From Flexilinea sp. (GTDB taxonomy: Bacteria; Chloroflexota; Anaerolineae; Anaerolineales; Anaerolineaceae), in the NCBI GenBank assembly GCA_026645735.1, contig JAPKMT010000014.1:1-62337 (forward strand): a stretch of 62,337 nt of DNA, in the 5' to 3' direction. Every line of letters begins with the position of its first letter. The stretch's first letter is position 1. The notes beneath the pieces were generated by a model. It was given only the letters and a program-made list of their open reading frames with translations, searched no databases and had not been told where the DNA came from. Below are positions 53,333-62,273 of the stretch, piece after piece. Both the position numbers and the translations under genes were made by a program.

Positions 53333-54409
53333 ATGAGTGAACGAGTTCTGATGAAAGGCAATGAAGCTTTTGGAGAGGCTGCGATCCGAGGCGGATGCCG
53401 TTATTATGTGGGATATCCCATCACGCCTCAAAACGAGTTGACCGAGTTCATGTCTCGTGAAATGAGCAAACGCGGTGGAAAATTCGTGCAGGCAGAGAGT
53501 GAATTGGCTTCCATTAATATGGCTTATGGAATCGCTGCTGCCGGCGGGAATGTGTTCGTATCTTCTGCTTCTCCTGGTATTGCTTTAATGCAGGAAGGAC
53601 TTAGTTTTATCTGTTCTGCTGAATTGCCTTTGGTAGCACTGAATGTTTCCAGGGGTGGCCCTGGAATTGGTGGTATTCAACCTGGACAGGCTGATTACAA
53701 TCAAGTCACTCGCGGTGGTGGAAATGGAGATTATCACATACCGGTTTTTGCACCTGCCAGCATACAGGAATCTATCGATATGCTGTATGACGCATTTTCC
53801 TTGGCCGATGAATGGCGAAATCCGATTATGATTCTTGCCGATGGGATGATCGGACAGATGATGGAGCCTGTGACACTTCCCGAACCGAAGATCCCGGTTT
53901 CTGAAGCGGAAATTGCAATACGGAAACCCTGGGCACTCTCCGGAACGAAAAAAGGTAACCGCAGTGTTGTGAAATCCCTGCGTATGCAGCCCAATGATCT
54001 GGAAAAACATGTTGAAAAATTGTTTGAGAAATACCGACAGGCCGAAAAAGAACTTGTCAAATACGATACCGATCGAATTGAAGATGCCGAAGTTGTGTTT
54101 GTTTCATTTGGTACCACTGCAAGGATCGTTTCCGAGGTAATTGATATGCTGACGGAAGACGGTATTAAAGCGGGTTTGATCCGTCCGATCAGTTTATGGC
54201 CATTCCCTGAAGAAGCTTTTTCGAAATTGAATCCGAAAACGAAAGTTGTCATATCGGCAGAATTAAATATGGGACAGATGATGACGGATGTTAAAGCTGC
54301 TGTTTGCGGAAGATTCCCTGTCCGGCTGATCAACAGAACCGGCGGAATCATCCCGACATCGCTTGAAATCTATGAAAGAGCGAAAAAAATACTGGGAGAA
54401 TACAGATGA
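53333..54409 (+). CDS. 2-oxoacid:ferredoxin oxidoreductase alpha subunit
   Basis: A 358-residue subunit of the VorB/KorA type. It begins with LMKGNEAFGEAAIRGGCR and YVGYPITPQNELTEFM, has GPGIGGIQPGQADYNQVTRG, and ends with a transketolase C-terminal-like domain containing VVISAELNMGQM. Length and order fit the four-subunit enzymes for 2-oxoisovalerate or 2-oxoglutarate. The ATG at 53333 is six bases after AAGGAG; an ATG one codon earlier is too close. The substrate is not decided by sequence; an associated CoA-transferase is more consistent with branched-chain or other amino-acid-derived 2-oxoacids. Confidence 0.88.
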   Translation: MSERVLMKGNEAFGEAAIRGGCRYYVGYPITPQNELTEFMSREMSKRGGKFVQAESELASINMAYGIAAAGGNVFVSSASPGIALMQEGLSFICSAELPLVALNVSRGGPGIGGIQPGQADYNQVTRGGGNGDYHIPVFAPASIQESIDMLYDAFSLADEWRNPIMILADGMIGQMMEPVTLPEPKIPVSEAEIAIRKPWALSGTKKGNRSVVKSLRMQPNDLEKHVEKLFEKYRQAEKELVKYDTDRIEDAEVVFVSFGTTARIVSEVIDMLTEDGIKAGLIRPISLWPFPEEAFSKLNPKTKVVISAELNMGQMMTDVKAAVCGRFPVRLINRTGGIIPTSLEIYERAKKILGEYR

Positions 54410-55152
54410 GAACGATTTTTGAACCGACAAAAGGTATGCTGCCTGTTGACACCAGCTATTGCCCGGGATGTACACACGGAATTGCTCACAGGCTGATTAT
54501 GGAATGTGTTGAGGAAAAAGGACGTTTGGGGGATACTTTGGGTGTATCTCCGATCGGCTGCAGTGTCGTCGCACATGAATTTATGAATATTGATATGTGC
54601 GAATCTGCGCATGGCCGCGCTCCTGCAGTTGCTGCAGGTTTACGCCGTGTCCATCCCAATCACCTCATTTTCACCTATCAGGGTGATGGTGATCTGGCAT
54701 CCATTGGTGCGGCGGAAATTATTCATGCTGCCAACCGCGGAGAGAAATTTACTACATTTTTTATCAACAATGCGATTTATGGGATGACCGGTGGTCAAAT
54801 GGCACCCACCACGTTAATTGGGCAAAAGAGCACAACCAGCGTTGAAGGCAGAAAAAAGGAAGTCAATGGTATGCCACTGCGCGTTTCTGAATTGCTCGCT
54901 ACAATTGATGGAGCTGTTTTTGTCGAACGTGTAGCTCTGAATTCACCGGCAAATATTCGAAAAGCGCGAAGAGCTGTCATGAAAGCGCTGGAAGTACAAG
55001 AAAAAGGTCTGGGATTCTCCTTTGTGGAATTTCTTTCAGCCTGTCCGACGAACTGGGGCTATCAGCCTATTGATGCACTGAAATGGTTGACAGAGAATAT
55101 GATTCCGTATTATCCGCTGGGGAATCTGCGCTGCCCAGAGGAGGTGAAATAA
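54406..55152 (+). CDS. 2-oxoacid:ferredoxin oxidoreductase beta subunit (thiamine-diphosphate binding)
   Basis: A 248-residue catalytic subunit. The TPP motif GDGDLASIGAAEIIHA with NNAIYGMTGGQM is present, together with CPGCTHGIAHRL at the N-terminus (cluster ligand region) and IGCSVVAHEFMNID. Length fits VorA/KorB. Its start overlaps the alpha stop by four bases, and its stop codon overlaps the gamma start by one base, so translation is coupled across the operon. Confidence 0.9.
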   Translation: MRTIFEPTKGMLPVDTSYCPGCTHGIAHRLIMECVEEKGRLGDTLGVSPIGCSVVAHEFMNIDMCESAHGRAPAVAAGLRRVHPNHLIFTYQGDGDLASIGAAEIIHAANRGEKFTTFFINNAIYGMTGGQMAPTTLIGQKSTTSVEGRKKEVNGMPLRVSELLATIDGAVFVERVALNSPANIRKARRAVMKALEVQEKGLGFSFVEFLSACPTNWGYQPIDALKWLTENMIPYYPLGNLRCPEEVK

Positions 55153-55679
55153 TGGCGACCCAGAAAATGTTCTTCTCAGGCTTTGGCGGTCAGGGTGTTC
55201 TGATGATCGGTAGAAACATAGCTTACGCCGCTATGCTCGAAGGAAAAGAAGTTACTTTTTTACCTTCCTACGGACCTGAAATGCGTGGTGGAACAGCCAA
55301 TTGTACGGTGATTGTGTCTGATAAATCGATTTCAAGCCCGTTGATCTATGAAGCGGATTTGGTTTGTGTCATGAATCTGCCCTCTCTGATTAAATTTGAA
55401 AGAATGGTTAAACCGAAAAAATTTCTGTTTGTTAATTCATCCATTATTTCACAATCTGCGACAAGATCCGATATTCAGACAGCTTATGTCAATGCGAATG
55501 AGATTGCCAAAGGTCTTGGGAATGAAAAAGCTGCCAACATGGTGATGCTTGGGGCGATTGTTAAAAAGACTGGAGTTGTCTCATTTGACAGTATCGAGCA
55601 TGTGATGGAAAAAACATTTGCTGGTAAGAAACAATCGGTGATTGATTTGAATCGGAATGCATTGCATGCCTGGGATTAG
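55152..55679 (+). CDS. 2-oxoacid:ferredoxin oxidoreductase gamma subunit
   Basis: A 175-residue subunit with the family's MFFSGFGGQGVLMIGRNIAY opening and SYGPEMRGGTANCTVIVSD. The frame is open for 23 codons further upstream inside the beta gene, but GAGGTG before the ATG at 55152 fixes the start. It completes the delta-alpha-beta-gamma order typical of the VOR/KOR type. A strong terminator follows 28 bases after the stop codon. Confidence 0.9.
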   Translation: MATQKMFFSGFGGQGVLMIGRNIAYAAMLEGKEVTFLPSYGPEMRGGTANCTVIVSDKSISSPLIYEADLVCVMNLPSLIKFERMVKPKKFLFVNSSIISQSATRSDIQTAYVNANEIAKGLGNEKAANMVMLGAIVKKTGVVSFDSIEHVMEKTFAGKKQSVIDLNRNALHAWD

Positions 55680-55707
55680 TTTCTTCATAACCATTGAAAA
55701 AAGTATG

Positions 55708-55748
55708 AAAACACCTGTGTGGATGTACATCCACACAGGTGTTTTTTT
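55708..55748. terminator. Long perfect-palindrome terminator
   Basis: A 38-base palindrome: AAAACACCTGTGTGGATGT (55708-55726) directly followed by its complement (55727-55745), then T-run. It ends the oxidoreductase operon and could also act on the convergent minus-strand gene. Confidence 0.9.
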
Positions 55749-55792
55749 GTCAGAATATTGTATTCCAAAGTCAAAATAAAAAAATCTGAGTG

Positions 55793-58111
55793 CTATTTAA
55801 AGTAAATGATTGTTTGCCCGAGTTCCTGATTGAGAGCGAGGTCCATCCCTTGTGAATTTTGATATCCTCTGGTCGGAAGCAGTCGAATGCATTTTTCAAA
55901 TTTTTCCGGCAGGATGCACCATTCTTTCATGATATTGGGCTGCACTTTAATGAAATCCTCGTCAAAGTAACTATCTTCAGACTGGCGGTTCAGGATGATC
56001 ATGAAAATACCAGCTTCTAAAAGATTTTGATATATTTGTGTGCCCATTGGAGGATCGGAGATTTTATTCGGATCGTCGCCAGAAATTTCAACCAGCGCCA
56101 ATGTGTTGGATATATCGCCATATCGAACCGGCAAACCGTTTGTGTCACCGCTTGTTCCCCAGCGGTTCATGCCCAGTATGACGAATCGCTGATGCAATAA
56201 CGCTTTATTGACCAGACCGATCATTTCCGGTAATTCTGTGTAATCTTTTCTGGATAATTTTTTGTATTCGTCCGGATCAACATAAACGATATAATCAACG
56301 TCCTTAATCATTCCATTTTGAACAAATAGATTTGTGGAAAGGAAAATTTTTTCCTGAGGAACGGACTCATATATATTCAGTTTTTTCATTTTTTCTGAAA
56401 TATTGATTGGTCTGCATTTGTCAATCTGAATTTTAAAATTAGGAGATCCCGGGTTGTCTAAATCCATCAGGACTGTGAACTCAATGAAAACCGGGTTTTT
56501 ATAAGTGCGCTCCAGGATCTGCAACATATCCCGCATTAATCGTGTAAAGGAAGTCTTTTTTACCAGTTCCCTGAAATTGATGACATATCGATCAGGGTCA
56601 ATTCCACGGGTAATCGTCTGCAGTGTACCGTTTTGGTAGGCTTGAGCCACCCAGGGGAGTAGTGGATACTTCTCATTCAGGACATCTTCGATATCCAGGC
56701 TTTGAAATTCATTGGTTTTCAGGTTGATCACATCAATTTCGGACTGTGATAACAACGGATTATTGATTGAGAATACAGTTTTTGAACTGCAGGGATCGTT
56801 CAGAACGACAATCTGGGGGAAATCATTGCCGGTGCGCCGGATCGCCCGGGTTCCCATACCGAATACCATTCTTAAAAATCCTTCATCTTTTGCAGGATTG
56901 TAGGATTCTCCATGCCAGATGAAAGCTGTCTTGCTGGAGCCAATTCCTGCAACATCCGGAAACAAGAGGTTCCCTTGATGATTGCCTGCGATGACCTGGA
57001 TCAGAATCCCCATACTTTCACGATAATCGATTAATCCGTTACGGGACCGATAAGCTAATACTTTTGGATCAAAGGATGAGGCATAGATTTTGCGGATTGC
57101 ATTCTGCAACTGTTGCAGTCCTTCTTCCGCCGAACCTTGATTGGGTATGACAAAACTTTCATACATACCAGTAAATGCATGCCCAAAGCTGTCCTCCAGC
57201 AGACTGGAAGAACGCACGATGAACGGTTTACCGTTAATTTCGTGAATGACCCGTCCCAGACTTTCCACAATTTCCTTTTGGAAATTGCCTTTCATAAACT
57301 TTTGGACGATTTCGGGATACCTTTTTTGTAACTCATTTTCATCGCCATATTTGCTGTCCAGTAAATCCAGCAGGTCGTTGATGGAAAGGAAAGAAAAGTA
57401 TTCATCCGCTCCGATGAAATAAGACTCCATATCACAGATGGCACTGCGAATTTCTTCATCTGCTGCGTCCTGCAGAATTCGCCTTGAAAGAATCATTCCG
57501 GCAGATTTGCCGCCGATACACCCTTTGCCGATGCGATGCTTATTGATCTCAATCAAATCCCGGATTGAGAAAATTTGTTTCGCAATTTCAATATATTGAA
57601 GCTGGTTGCTGATCATTTTCCTGATCAGCACCACTTTGGCTCCTACCAAAGTAGCTTCATATTGTTTCCGCTCTGCAGCAGGTCTTCTTTCGATCGCCAA
57701 AGCTTGCTCAAAGATCGTGTCCACAGAAGCAAATTCGAGGTTGTGCCACATAAACAACGGCTGTTTCTCTGTCTGGCGATTTTGAACAATCGCATCTACC
57801 AGCTCCGAAAAAACTTCCAGCGGATAATGCTGAGAAAATTCGATGTTAATCAGCTGTTCGCGGACTCTTTGAAGGCGGTTTTCCCAAACGTTTTGACCTT
57901 CCTGAGCAAACGGATTCTGTAATCCTTCACGTTTTTGTGACATTAATGCAAAATCACGGACTCGTTCTTCAAAGTCCGTGAATGTAATAAACGCATCCTG
58001 TATCAGTCGATTGTACATATATTCACTGATACGATCCCGCAATATCGGGTACTGGCCCAATATAATCTGGATAGAAAAAAGCGTATTTGAATTATATGAG
58101 TTATTTGGCAT
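55793..58111 (-). CDS. PEP-synthase-like protein (PPDK N-terminal ATP-grasp domain)
   Basis: A 772-residue protein. A domain related to the N-terminal ATP-binding half of PEP synthase/pyruvate phosphate dikinase starts around residue 195 (GKGCIGGKSAGMILSRRIL) and includes PFIVRSSSLLEDSFGHAFTG and YESFVIPNQGS. The phosphohistidine (TSHAA-type) swivelling domain and the PEP/pyruvate barrel are not recognisable. The first 190 residues and the last 200 are family-specific and unknown. Such stand-alone proteins are common in anaerobes but uncharacterised. The gene is 22 bases after dnaN on the same strand, so it may be co-transcribed. Confidence 0.65.
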   Translation of the reverse strand: MPNNSYNSNTLFSIQIILGQYPILRDRISEYMYNRLIQDAFITFTDFEERVRDFALMSQKREGLQNPFAQEGQNVWENRLQRVREQLINIEFSQHYPLEVFSELVDAIVQNRQTEKQPLFMWHNLEFASVDTIFEQALAIERRPAAERKQYEATLVGAKVVLIRKMISNQLQYIEIAKQIFSIRDLIEINKHRIGKGCIGGKSAGMILSRRILQDAADEEIRSAICDMESYFIGADEYFSFLSINDLLDLLDSKYGDENELQKRYPEIVQKFMKGNFQKEIVESLGRVIHEINGKPFIVRSSSLLEDSFGHAFTGMYESFVIPNQGSAEEGLQQLQNAIRKIYASSFDPKVLAYRSRNGLIDYRESMGILIQVIAGNHQGNLLFPDVAGIGSSKTAFIWHGESYNPAKDEGFLRMVFGMGTRAIRRTGNDFPQIVVLNDPCSSKTVFSINNPLLSQSEIDVINLKTNEFQSLDIEDVLNEKYPLLPWVAQAYQNGTLQTITRGIDPDRYVINFRELVKKTSFTRLMRDMLQILERTYKNPVFIEFTVLMDLDNPGSPNFKIQIDKCRPINISEKMKKLNIYESVPQEKIFLSTNLFVQNGMIKDVDYIVYVDPDEYKKLSRKDYTELPEMIGLVNKALLHQRFVILGMNRWGTSGDTNGLPVRYGDISNTLALVEISGDDPNKISDPPMGTQIYQNLLEAGIFMIILNRQSEDSYFDEDFIKVQPNIMKEWCILPEKFEKCIRLLPTRGYQNSQGMDLALNQELGQTIIYFK

Positions 58112-58133
58112 GTTCTTTCAAAACCAATAAATA

Positions 58134-59264
58134 TTATTTAAAATGCATCGGCATGATAACATATCGATAATTTTGATCGTCGTCGAGCGGAATAATCAGG
58201 CCGGGAGACATACTGGTATTTGTCTGAATGGATACATTCGGCGATTCAATCACTTCCATTACTTCTTTTAAGAATCTTACATTGAAGGCAATTTGGATAT
58301 CCGGACCATCGACGTTCGCTTCGATGTAGTTCTCATAAAAGCCAGTTTCTTCAGATTGTGCGGTAATGTGCACTTTGCCGGTTCCATTCTCACTGCCCTG
58401 GACATTCAGGCGGGTCAGGTTTTTACTGTCGCGTGCGATAATTGCCGCCTGACTGCATGCTTTTAACAAGGAAGCTGTGGAAACAACGGTAGTTGTCTGA
58501 AAGCTTTTTGGAATGATTGCTTTGTAATCCACATAGGTTCCGGAAATAATCTGTGATGCCAATTCGACATGCTGCAAATGAAAAATCACTTGCATTTTTC
58601 CGGAGGATAAAGTGACCAGGACCTGTTTGTCATTTTCAGAAGTAATCCGGACCAGCTCCATTAAAGTTCTTGCAGGAATTATGGCAGTAATGGGTTGATC
58701 AAAATTTTCTTTCAAGGTGATATTTTTTACGGCTATCCGATAGCCATCGGTTGCAGCCATCGCCATTTCATTGCCGCTGACGTTGAAATAAACACCTTGT
58801 AAGACTGGCCGAGAATCATCGCTGGATGCAGCAAAAGCAACTTGTTGTATCATTTTCCGCAAGTCGTTCATGTCAAAAGCAATTGCTTCAGTGCCGTCGA
58901 AGGCCGGCATGGGTGGAAATTCTTCCGCACTGATTCCTTTGATATCTGTGACAATTTGCAGACATCTTACAGATAGTGTCTGGGTCTTTGGATCCAGCTT
59001 TAGCTGGACATTATCATCTGGCAATGTATTCACTAGGTCAATGAGCAGTTTGGCAGGAACAGTAACAGCACCTTCTTCTTCAATTTGGGCAGGAATCCAA
59101 TAATTAATCCCCAATTCCAGGTTCGTTGCAGATAATCTAAGCTGGCCTTCTTCTGTTGTAATCAGAATGTTGACTAAAATCGGAAGTGTGCTTTTTGCCG
59201 CTACTGCATGAGAAACTACACTTAGTGCGTGAGCTAAATTTGCTTGGGATACGGAGACATTCAT
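58134..59264 (-). CDS. dnaN: DNA polymerase III sliding clamp (beta subunit)
   Basis: A 376-residue sliding clamp with three domains, beginning MNVSVSQANLAHALSVVSHA and closing with the canonical C-terminal LIIPLDDDQNYRYVIMPMHF. The N-terminal half is closest, from memory, to Anaerolineae DnaN. GGAG precedes the ATG at seven bases. It is not flanked by dnaA, recF or gyrB, so this is not a classical origin region, which agrees with a separated dnaN locus. DnaA boxes were not evident upstream. Confidence 0.95.
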   Translation of the reverse strand: MNVSVSQANLAHALSVVSHAVAAKSTLPILVNILITTEEGQLRLSATNLELGINYWIPAQIEEEGAVTVPAKLLIDLVNTLPDDNVQLKLDPKTQTLSVRCLQIVTDIKGISAEEFPPMPAFDGTEAIAFDMNDLRKMIQQVAFAASSDDSRPVLQGVYFNVSGNEMAMAATDGYRIAVKNITLKENFDQPITAIIPARTLMELVRITSENDKQVLVTLSSGKMQVIFHLQHVELASQIISGTYVDYKAIIPKSFQTTTVVSTASLLKACSQAAIIARDSKNLTRLNVQGSENGTGKVHITAQSEETGFYENYIEANVDGPDIQIAFNVRFLKEVMEVIESPNVSIQTNTSMSPGLIIPLDDDQNYRYVIMPMHFK

Positions 59265-59957
59265 TTTGGCACTCCAAATTGGTAATATAAATAATTTGTC
59301 CTAAAAGTATACCACTTTCAATTTTTTATCTGTTCATGCAAAGGAACAGCCATTTATCCACCCTGGATTACAAAAGTTTTGCATTAAATCAGGCATTCTG
59401 ACGTCGATGGAACTTTCTGCAAAACCTTCTCAGATTGTTTCGGATGGTTCCTTCATCCCATTATGTTTGTAAAAAAGTCAAAGTTCTTTGTCGTGATTTT
59501 GCAGGGAAAAATTTAAGAAAGAGCTGTTTTATTAATAAAAAGGAAAAAAGGAACAATCTGTTGATCAAAGATCGGAAACAAAGATCCATTTTTCTCCTTA
59601 TGATCGATTGTTAACGTCTTCAAGATTTCTCTGAAATTCGGGAATCATTCCCGGAAAAATCAACGGATTATCAATTCCCCAATTTTTAGTTAATAATCAC
59701 TGTCTCGATAATCAAAATGATTCGAAATGCTGTTTTTTTCTCTGAAATGGTAACGGATGATCGAGAAAAAATGAAAGATTCCAATGTAGCTTTTAAATTA
59801 TCAGTAATTCGAAATTTGGAAAAGTCCATTGAGAAAAAAAATCTCCCCATATTTCGAATCGCTATTAAATTATAGCAATTCTTTGGTCGAATTCATTTGT
59901 GATTGATTAAAAAAGTGACCGATCCGTCTTTTCATTACAGGCAAAATTCCAAGTCCA
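59265..59957. other. 693-base spacer upstream of dnaN
   Basis: It includes the dnaN promoter region, AT-rich sequence, a TGATTCGAAATGCTG fragment (59719-59733) resembling a degenerate repeat end, and the short-form mobile element at 59802-59864. No RNA gene or DnaA-box cluster was recognised. No gene was found. Confidence 0.4.
59802..59864. mobile_element. MITE-like element, short form, with exact 9-bp target duplication
   Basis: A 63-bp unit with ends CAGTAATTCGAAATTTGG (59802-59819) and CCATATTTCGAATCGCTA (59847-59864), inverted and matching at 15 of 18 positions. TTAAATTAT flanks it exactly at 59793-59801 and 59865-59873. It has no central long palindrome; only a small GAGA-TCTC stem. This copy shows that the ends alone define the mobile unit. 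Confidence 0.82.
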
Positions 59958-60284
59958 CTAAAGAATAAACCGAATTACTGTCATGTAGAGAAGCGTTCCT
60001 CCTCCAATACTGAGCAGTAAATGGTGTTTCCATCGATGTACAAGAACGACAAAAAGAAAACCTGTCAACTCAGGAATTCCAAAAGGATATTGTAATAAAG
60101 ACACATTTTTGAAACAATAAACTACCAGCATTCCGATAATTGCAAATGGGAGAACCGTTCCCAAATATTGAACCAGTACAGGGGTTTTCTTGTGGTCTGG
60201 AAGGATTAGAAATGGAAAAATCCGTGTCAATAGTGTACAAACAGCCATGATTGCTATAGAGAGAAGAATCTGTGTATTTGTCAT
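59958..60284 (-). CDS. azlD: AzlD-family branched-chain amino acid exporter small subunit
   Basis: A 108-residue membrane protein with about four hydrophobic segments, beginning MTNTQILLSIAIMAVCTLLT and containing FPFLILPDHKKTPVLVQYLG, typical of AzlD. It functions with AzlC, whose stop overlaps this start by four bases. Together they export branched-chain amino acids and some analogues. Confidence 0.88.
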   Translation of the reverse strand: MTNTQILLSIAIMAVCTLLTRIFPFLILPDHKKTPVLVQYLGTVLPFAIIGMLVVYCFKNVSLLQYPFGIPELTGFLFVVLVHRWKHHLLLSIGGGTLLYMTVIRFIL

Positions 60285-61015
60285 GTGGATATCCTGGACC
60301 TGAATTTTTCTGGAAAGAGACTAAGAATCAGAAATATTACGATCATAGAAGGAATAATAAAGTTTTTCGGTCCAAAGATCAGCAGATTCACAACGGAAAT
60401 AACGATACCGGTCATAACAGGAAGATGGTTGGATGTTTTTTCCCATTGTTCTACCATGATCACAATAAACAATGCAGTCATTGCAAAGTCGATGCCGGTT
60501 GTGTCATAGTGAAGGAAAGATCCACCGACAGCACCCAGTATACATCCAGTGACCCAATAAACCTGATTGAGTGCTGAAATGAAAAAATAGAACCAGTTTT
60601 CATCTGCTTGTTGGGGTGGAACAGCAGAACAAAGCAGAGAGTAAGTTTCGTCAGTCAGTGAAAAAATCATATATGGTTTTTTCTTCCCCATGCTGCGAAA
60701 TTTGTTCAGCATGGAGATTCCATAAAATAAATGGCGGGCATTGACTGTCAGCGTCATGATAACAATCTGAAATGGATTAAAAACAGCAGAAAGTAAATCT
60801 ACAGCCACAAATTGCATCGAACCGGCGTATATAAACAACCCCATGACCGGCGCCAGCCACCATGAAAATCCTTTGCCTGTTAATATGATTCCAAATGCAA
60901 TTCCTAAAACCACATATCCAACCATCACTGGCAAGGAATATGGAAAAGCTGCTTTGAGCGCTTCGATTTTTGGTTTTGATTTCAATGGATTTGTTTGTTC
61001 AGCGGCAACAGTCAT
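60281..61015 (-). CDS. azlC: AzlC-family branched-chain amino acid exporter large subunit
   Basis: A 244-residue membrane protein of the AzlC family. GYVVLGIAFGIILTGKGF and YAGSMQFVAVDLL near residues 35-73 are signatures, followed by TLTVNARHLFYGISML and FSLTDETYSLL. The gene overlaps both neighbours by four bases, forming a compact rSAM-azlC-azlD operon. Confidence 0.92.
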   Translation of the reverse strand: MTVAAEQTNPLKSKPKIEALKAAFPYSLPVMVGYVVLGIAFGIILTGKGFSWWLAPVMGLFIYAGSMQFVAVDLLSAVFNPFQIVIMTLTVNARHLFYGISMLNKFRSMGKKKPYMIFSLTDETYSLLCSAVPPQQADENWFYFFISALNQVYWVTGCILGAVGGSFLHYDTTGIDFAMTALFIVIMVEQWEKTSNHLPVMTGIVISVVNLLIFGPKNFIIPSMIVIFLILSLFPEKFRSRIST

Positions 61016-62136
61016 GAAGTGGAAACCTTGTTATTGAAGTTGATTTGTGAGTATAAACAAGCTTTGACAATAGATTCATGTTCAAAAAGGGCACATCCTC
61101 CATCATGTTCTCCGCCGACTAATTTTTCATCCTGGAGCTTTTTGAAAAACGGTGATTGCAACACTTCTACCAAAGTATGGTTTTTCAAACTGCAATCGGA
61201 ATATGGCGAAAACGGACAAGGTTCGGCATCTCCATAGGGATTGATGTGAAAGAAACCTCGTCCGGCAGCCAGGCAGCCACCCATCTCTTTTTCATCTCCC
61301 GGGAATGATAAAAACAGCATCTCGGGGAATACCATTCGCAGGTTATTCAGCTGAGTGTCCAAAATTTTGCGTTCTTCTGATCCCAATAGCAAATGACGAG
61401 TGTTCGGTTCGAAAGGAACGTATTCGACGAAAAAGACCAGTTTACACCCTGAAATTATTAATTGTGAAAGAAATTGCTGTGATGTGACTTCTTCCAAATT
61501 ATCGGTAGTTATCGTAATCGAAGTGCCAAAGAGAATTCCCTCCTGGTTCAACCGTTTCATGACCGCTTCCGTTTTTTCAAAAGCTCCCGATCCGCGTCGG
61601 GCATCCGTTTTTTGCTTTCCGCCCTCTATACTGATAATGGGGACCAGATTGCGATACTGATCAAACAGATTCATGAATGTGTTGTCAATCAGAATTCCAT
61701 TGGTAAAGATGGCAGATAAAATTCCCGGAAATTTTGCAGCGGCTTCTATCACATCGCGTCTCATGAGGGGTTCTCCACCGGCTAACAGATTGAATGAAAC
61801 ACCTAAAGTTGTCGCCTGGCTGAAAATTTCTGTCCATTCATCTGCAGTCAATAGTTCCCGAGAATTTTGATTACCGCATATTCCGTTGATTCTTGCGTAG
61901 CATCCTTTACAAAACAAGTTGCAGGTATCCGAAATGCTGGAAATCAGAAATGCCGGAACATGCAGACCTTTTACCTCGAAATTGGAGCGCAACTGCAGGT
62001 TTTTTTTATTTTTACTCTGATAATCCAACAGAAATTTCGTCTCTTTTGGATTTTGAAATGTCGATTTTATAATATCTGCAACGAGCTTTTCGACTCCTTG
62101 ATTCAGATATTGTGTTAAATCTTTTCCACCAATCAT
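61012..62136 (-). CDS. Radical SAM protein with SPASM-like C-terminus
   Basis: A 374-residue radical SAM protein. The [4Fe-4S] motif is ISDTCNLFCKGCYAR (C-x3-C-x2-C), near residue 70; GGEPLMRRDVIEA and FTNGILID follow. The C-terminal region has several Cys (GCLAAGRGFFHINPYGD, then PCPFSPYSDC, and later Cys) consistent with an auxiliary-cluster SPASM or twitch domain. GAGG precedes the ATG. It is the first gene of an operon with azlC and azlD (ATGA overlaps). An enzyme acting on a branched-chain amino acid or peptide which is then exported is a tempting but unproven link. Confidence 0.82.
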   Translation of the reverse strand: MIGGKDLTQYLNQGVEKLVADIIKSTFQNPKETKFLLDYQSKNKKNLQLRSNFEVKGLHVPAFLISSISDTCNLFCKGCYARINGICGNQNSRELLTADEWTEIFSQATTLGVSFNLLAGGEPLMRRDVIEAAAKFPGILSAIFTNGILIDNTFMNLFDQYRNLVPIISIEGGKQKTDARRGSGAFEKTEAVMKRLNQEGILFGTSITITTDNLEEVTSQQFLSQLIISGCKLVFFVEYVPFEPNTRHLLLGSEERKILDTQLNNLRMVFPEMLFLSFPGDEKEMGGCLAAGRGFFHINPYGDAEPCPFSPYSDCSLKNHTLVEVLQSPFFKKLQDEKLVGGEHDGGCALFEHESIVKACLYSQINFNNKVSTS

Positions 62137-62273
62137 TCCAACCTCGATCTGCTAAATTTCAATAACTTCGATTCTTTATGCCTGAAATGACGTAAGTTTT
62201 TTTGAAGATTCATAATCAATATGCCTTTGTATACAGAATATCAAATTTTTCTGCCAGTAGTAGCCTATTTCGC

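Noticed and set aside
59265..59957. Replication origin upstream of dnaN
   Set aside because: No cluster of TTATCCACA-like boxes, and dnaA, recF and gyrB are absent; dnaN appears isolated from the origin here.
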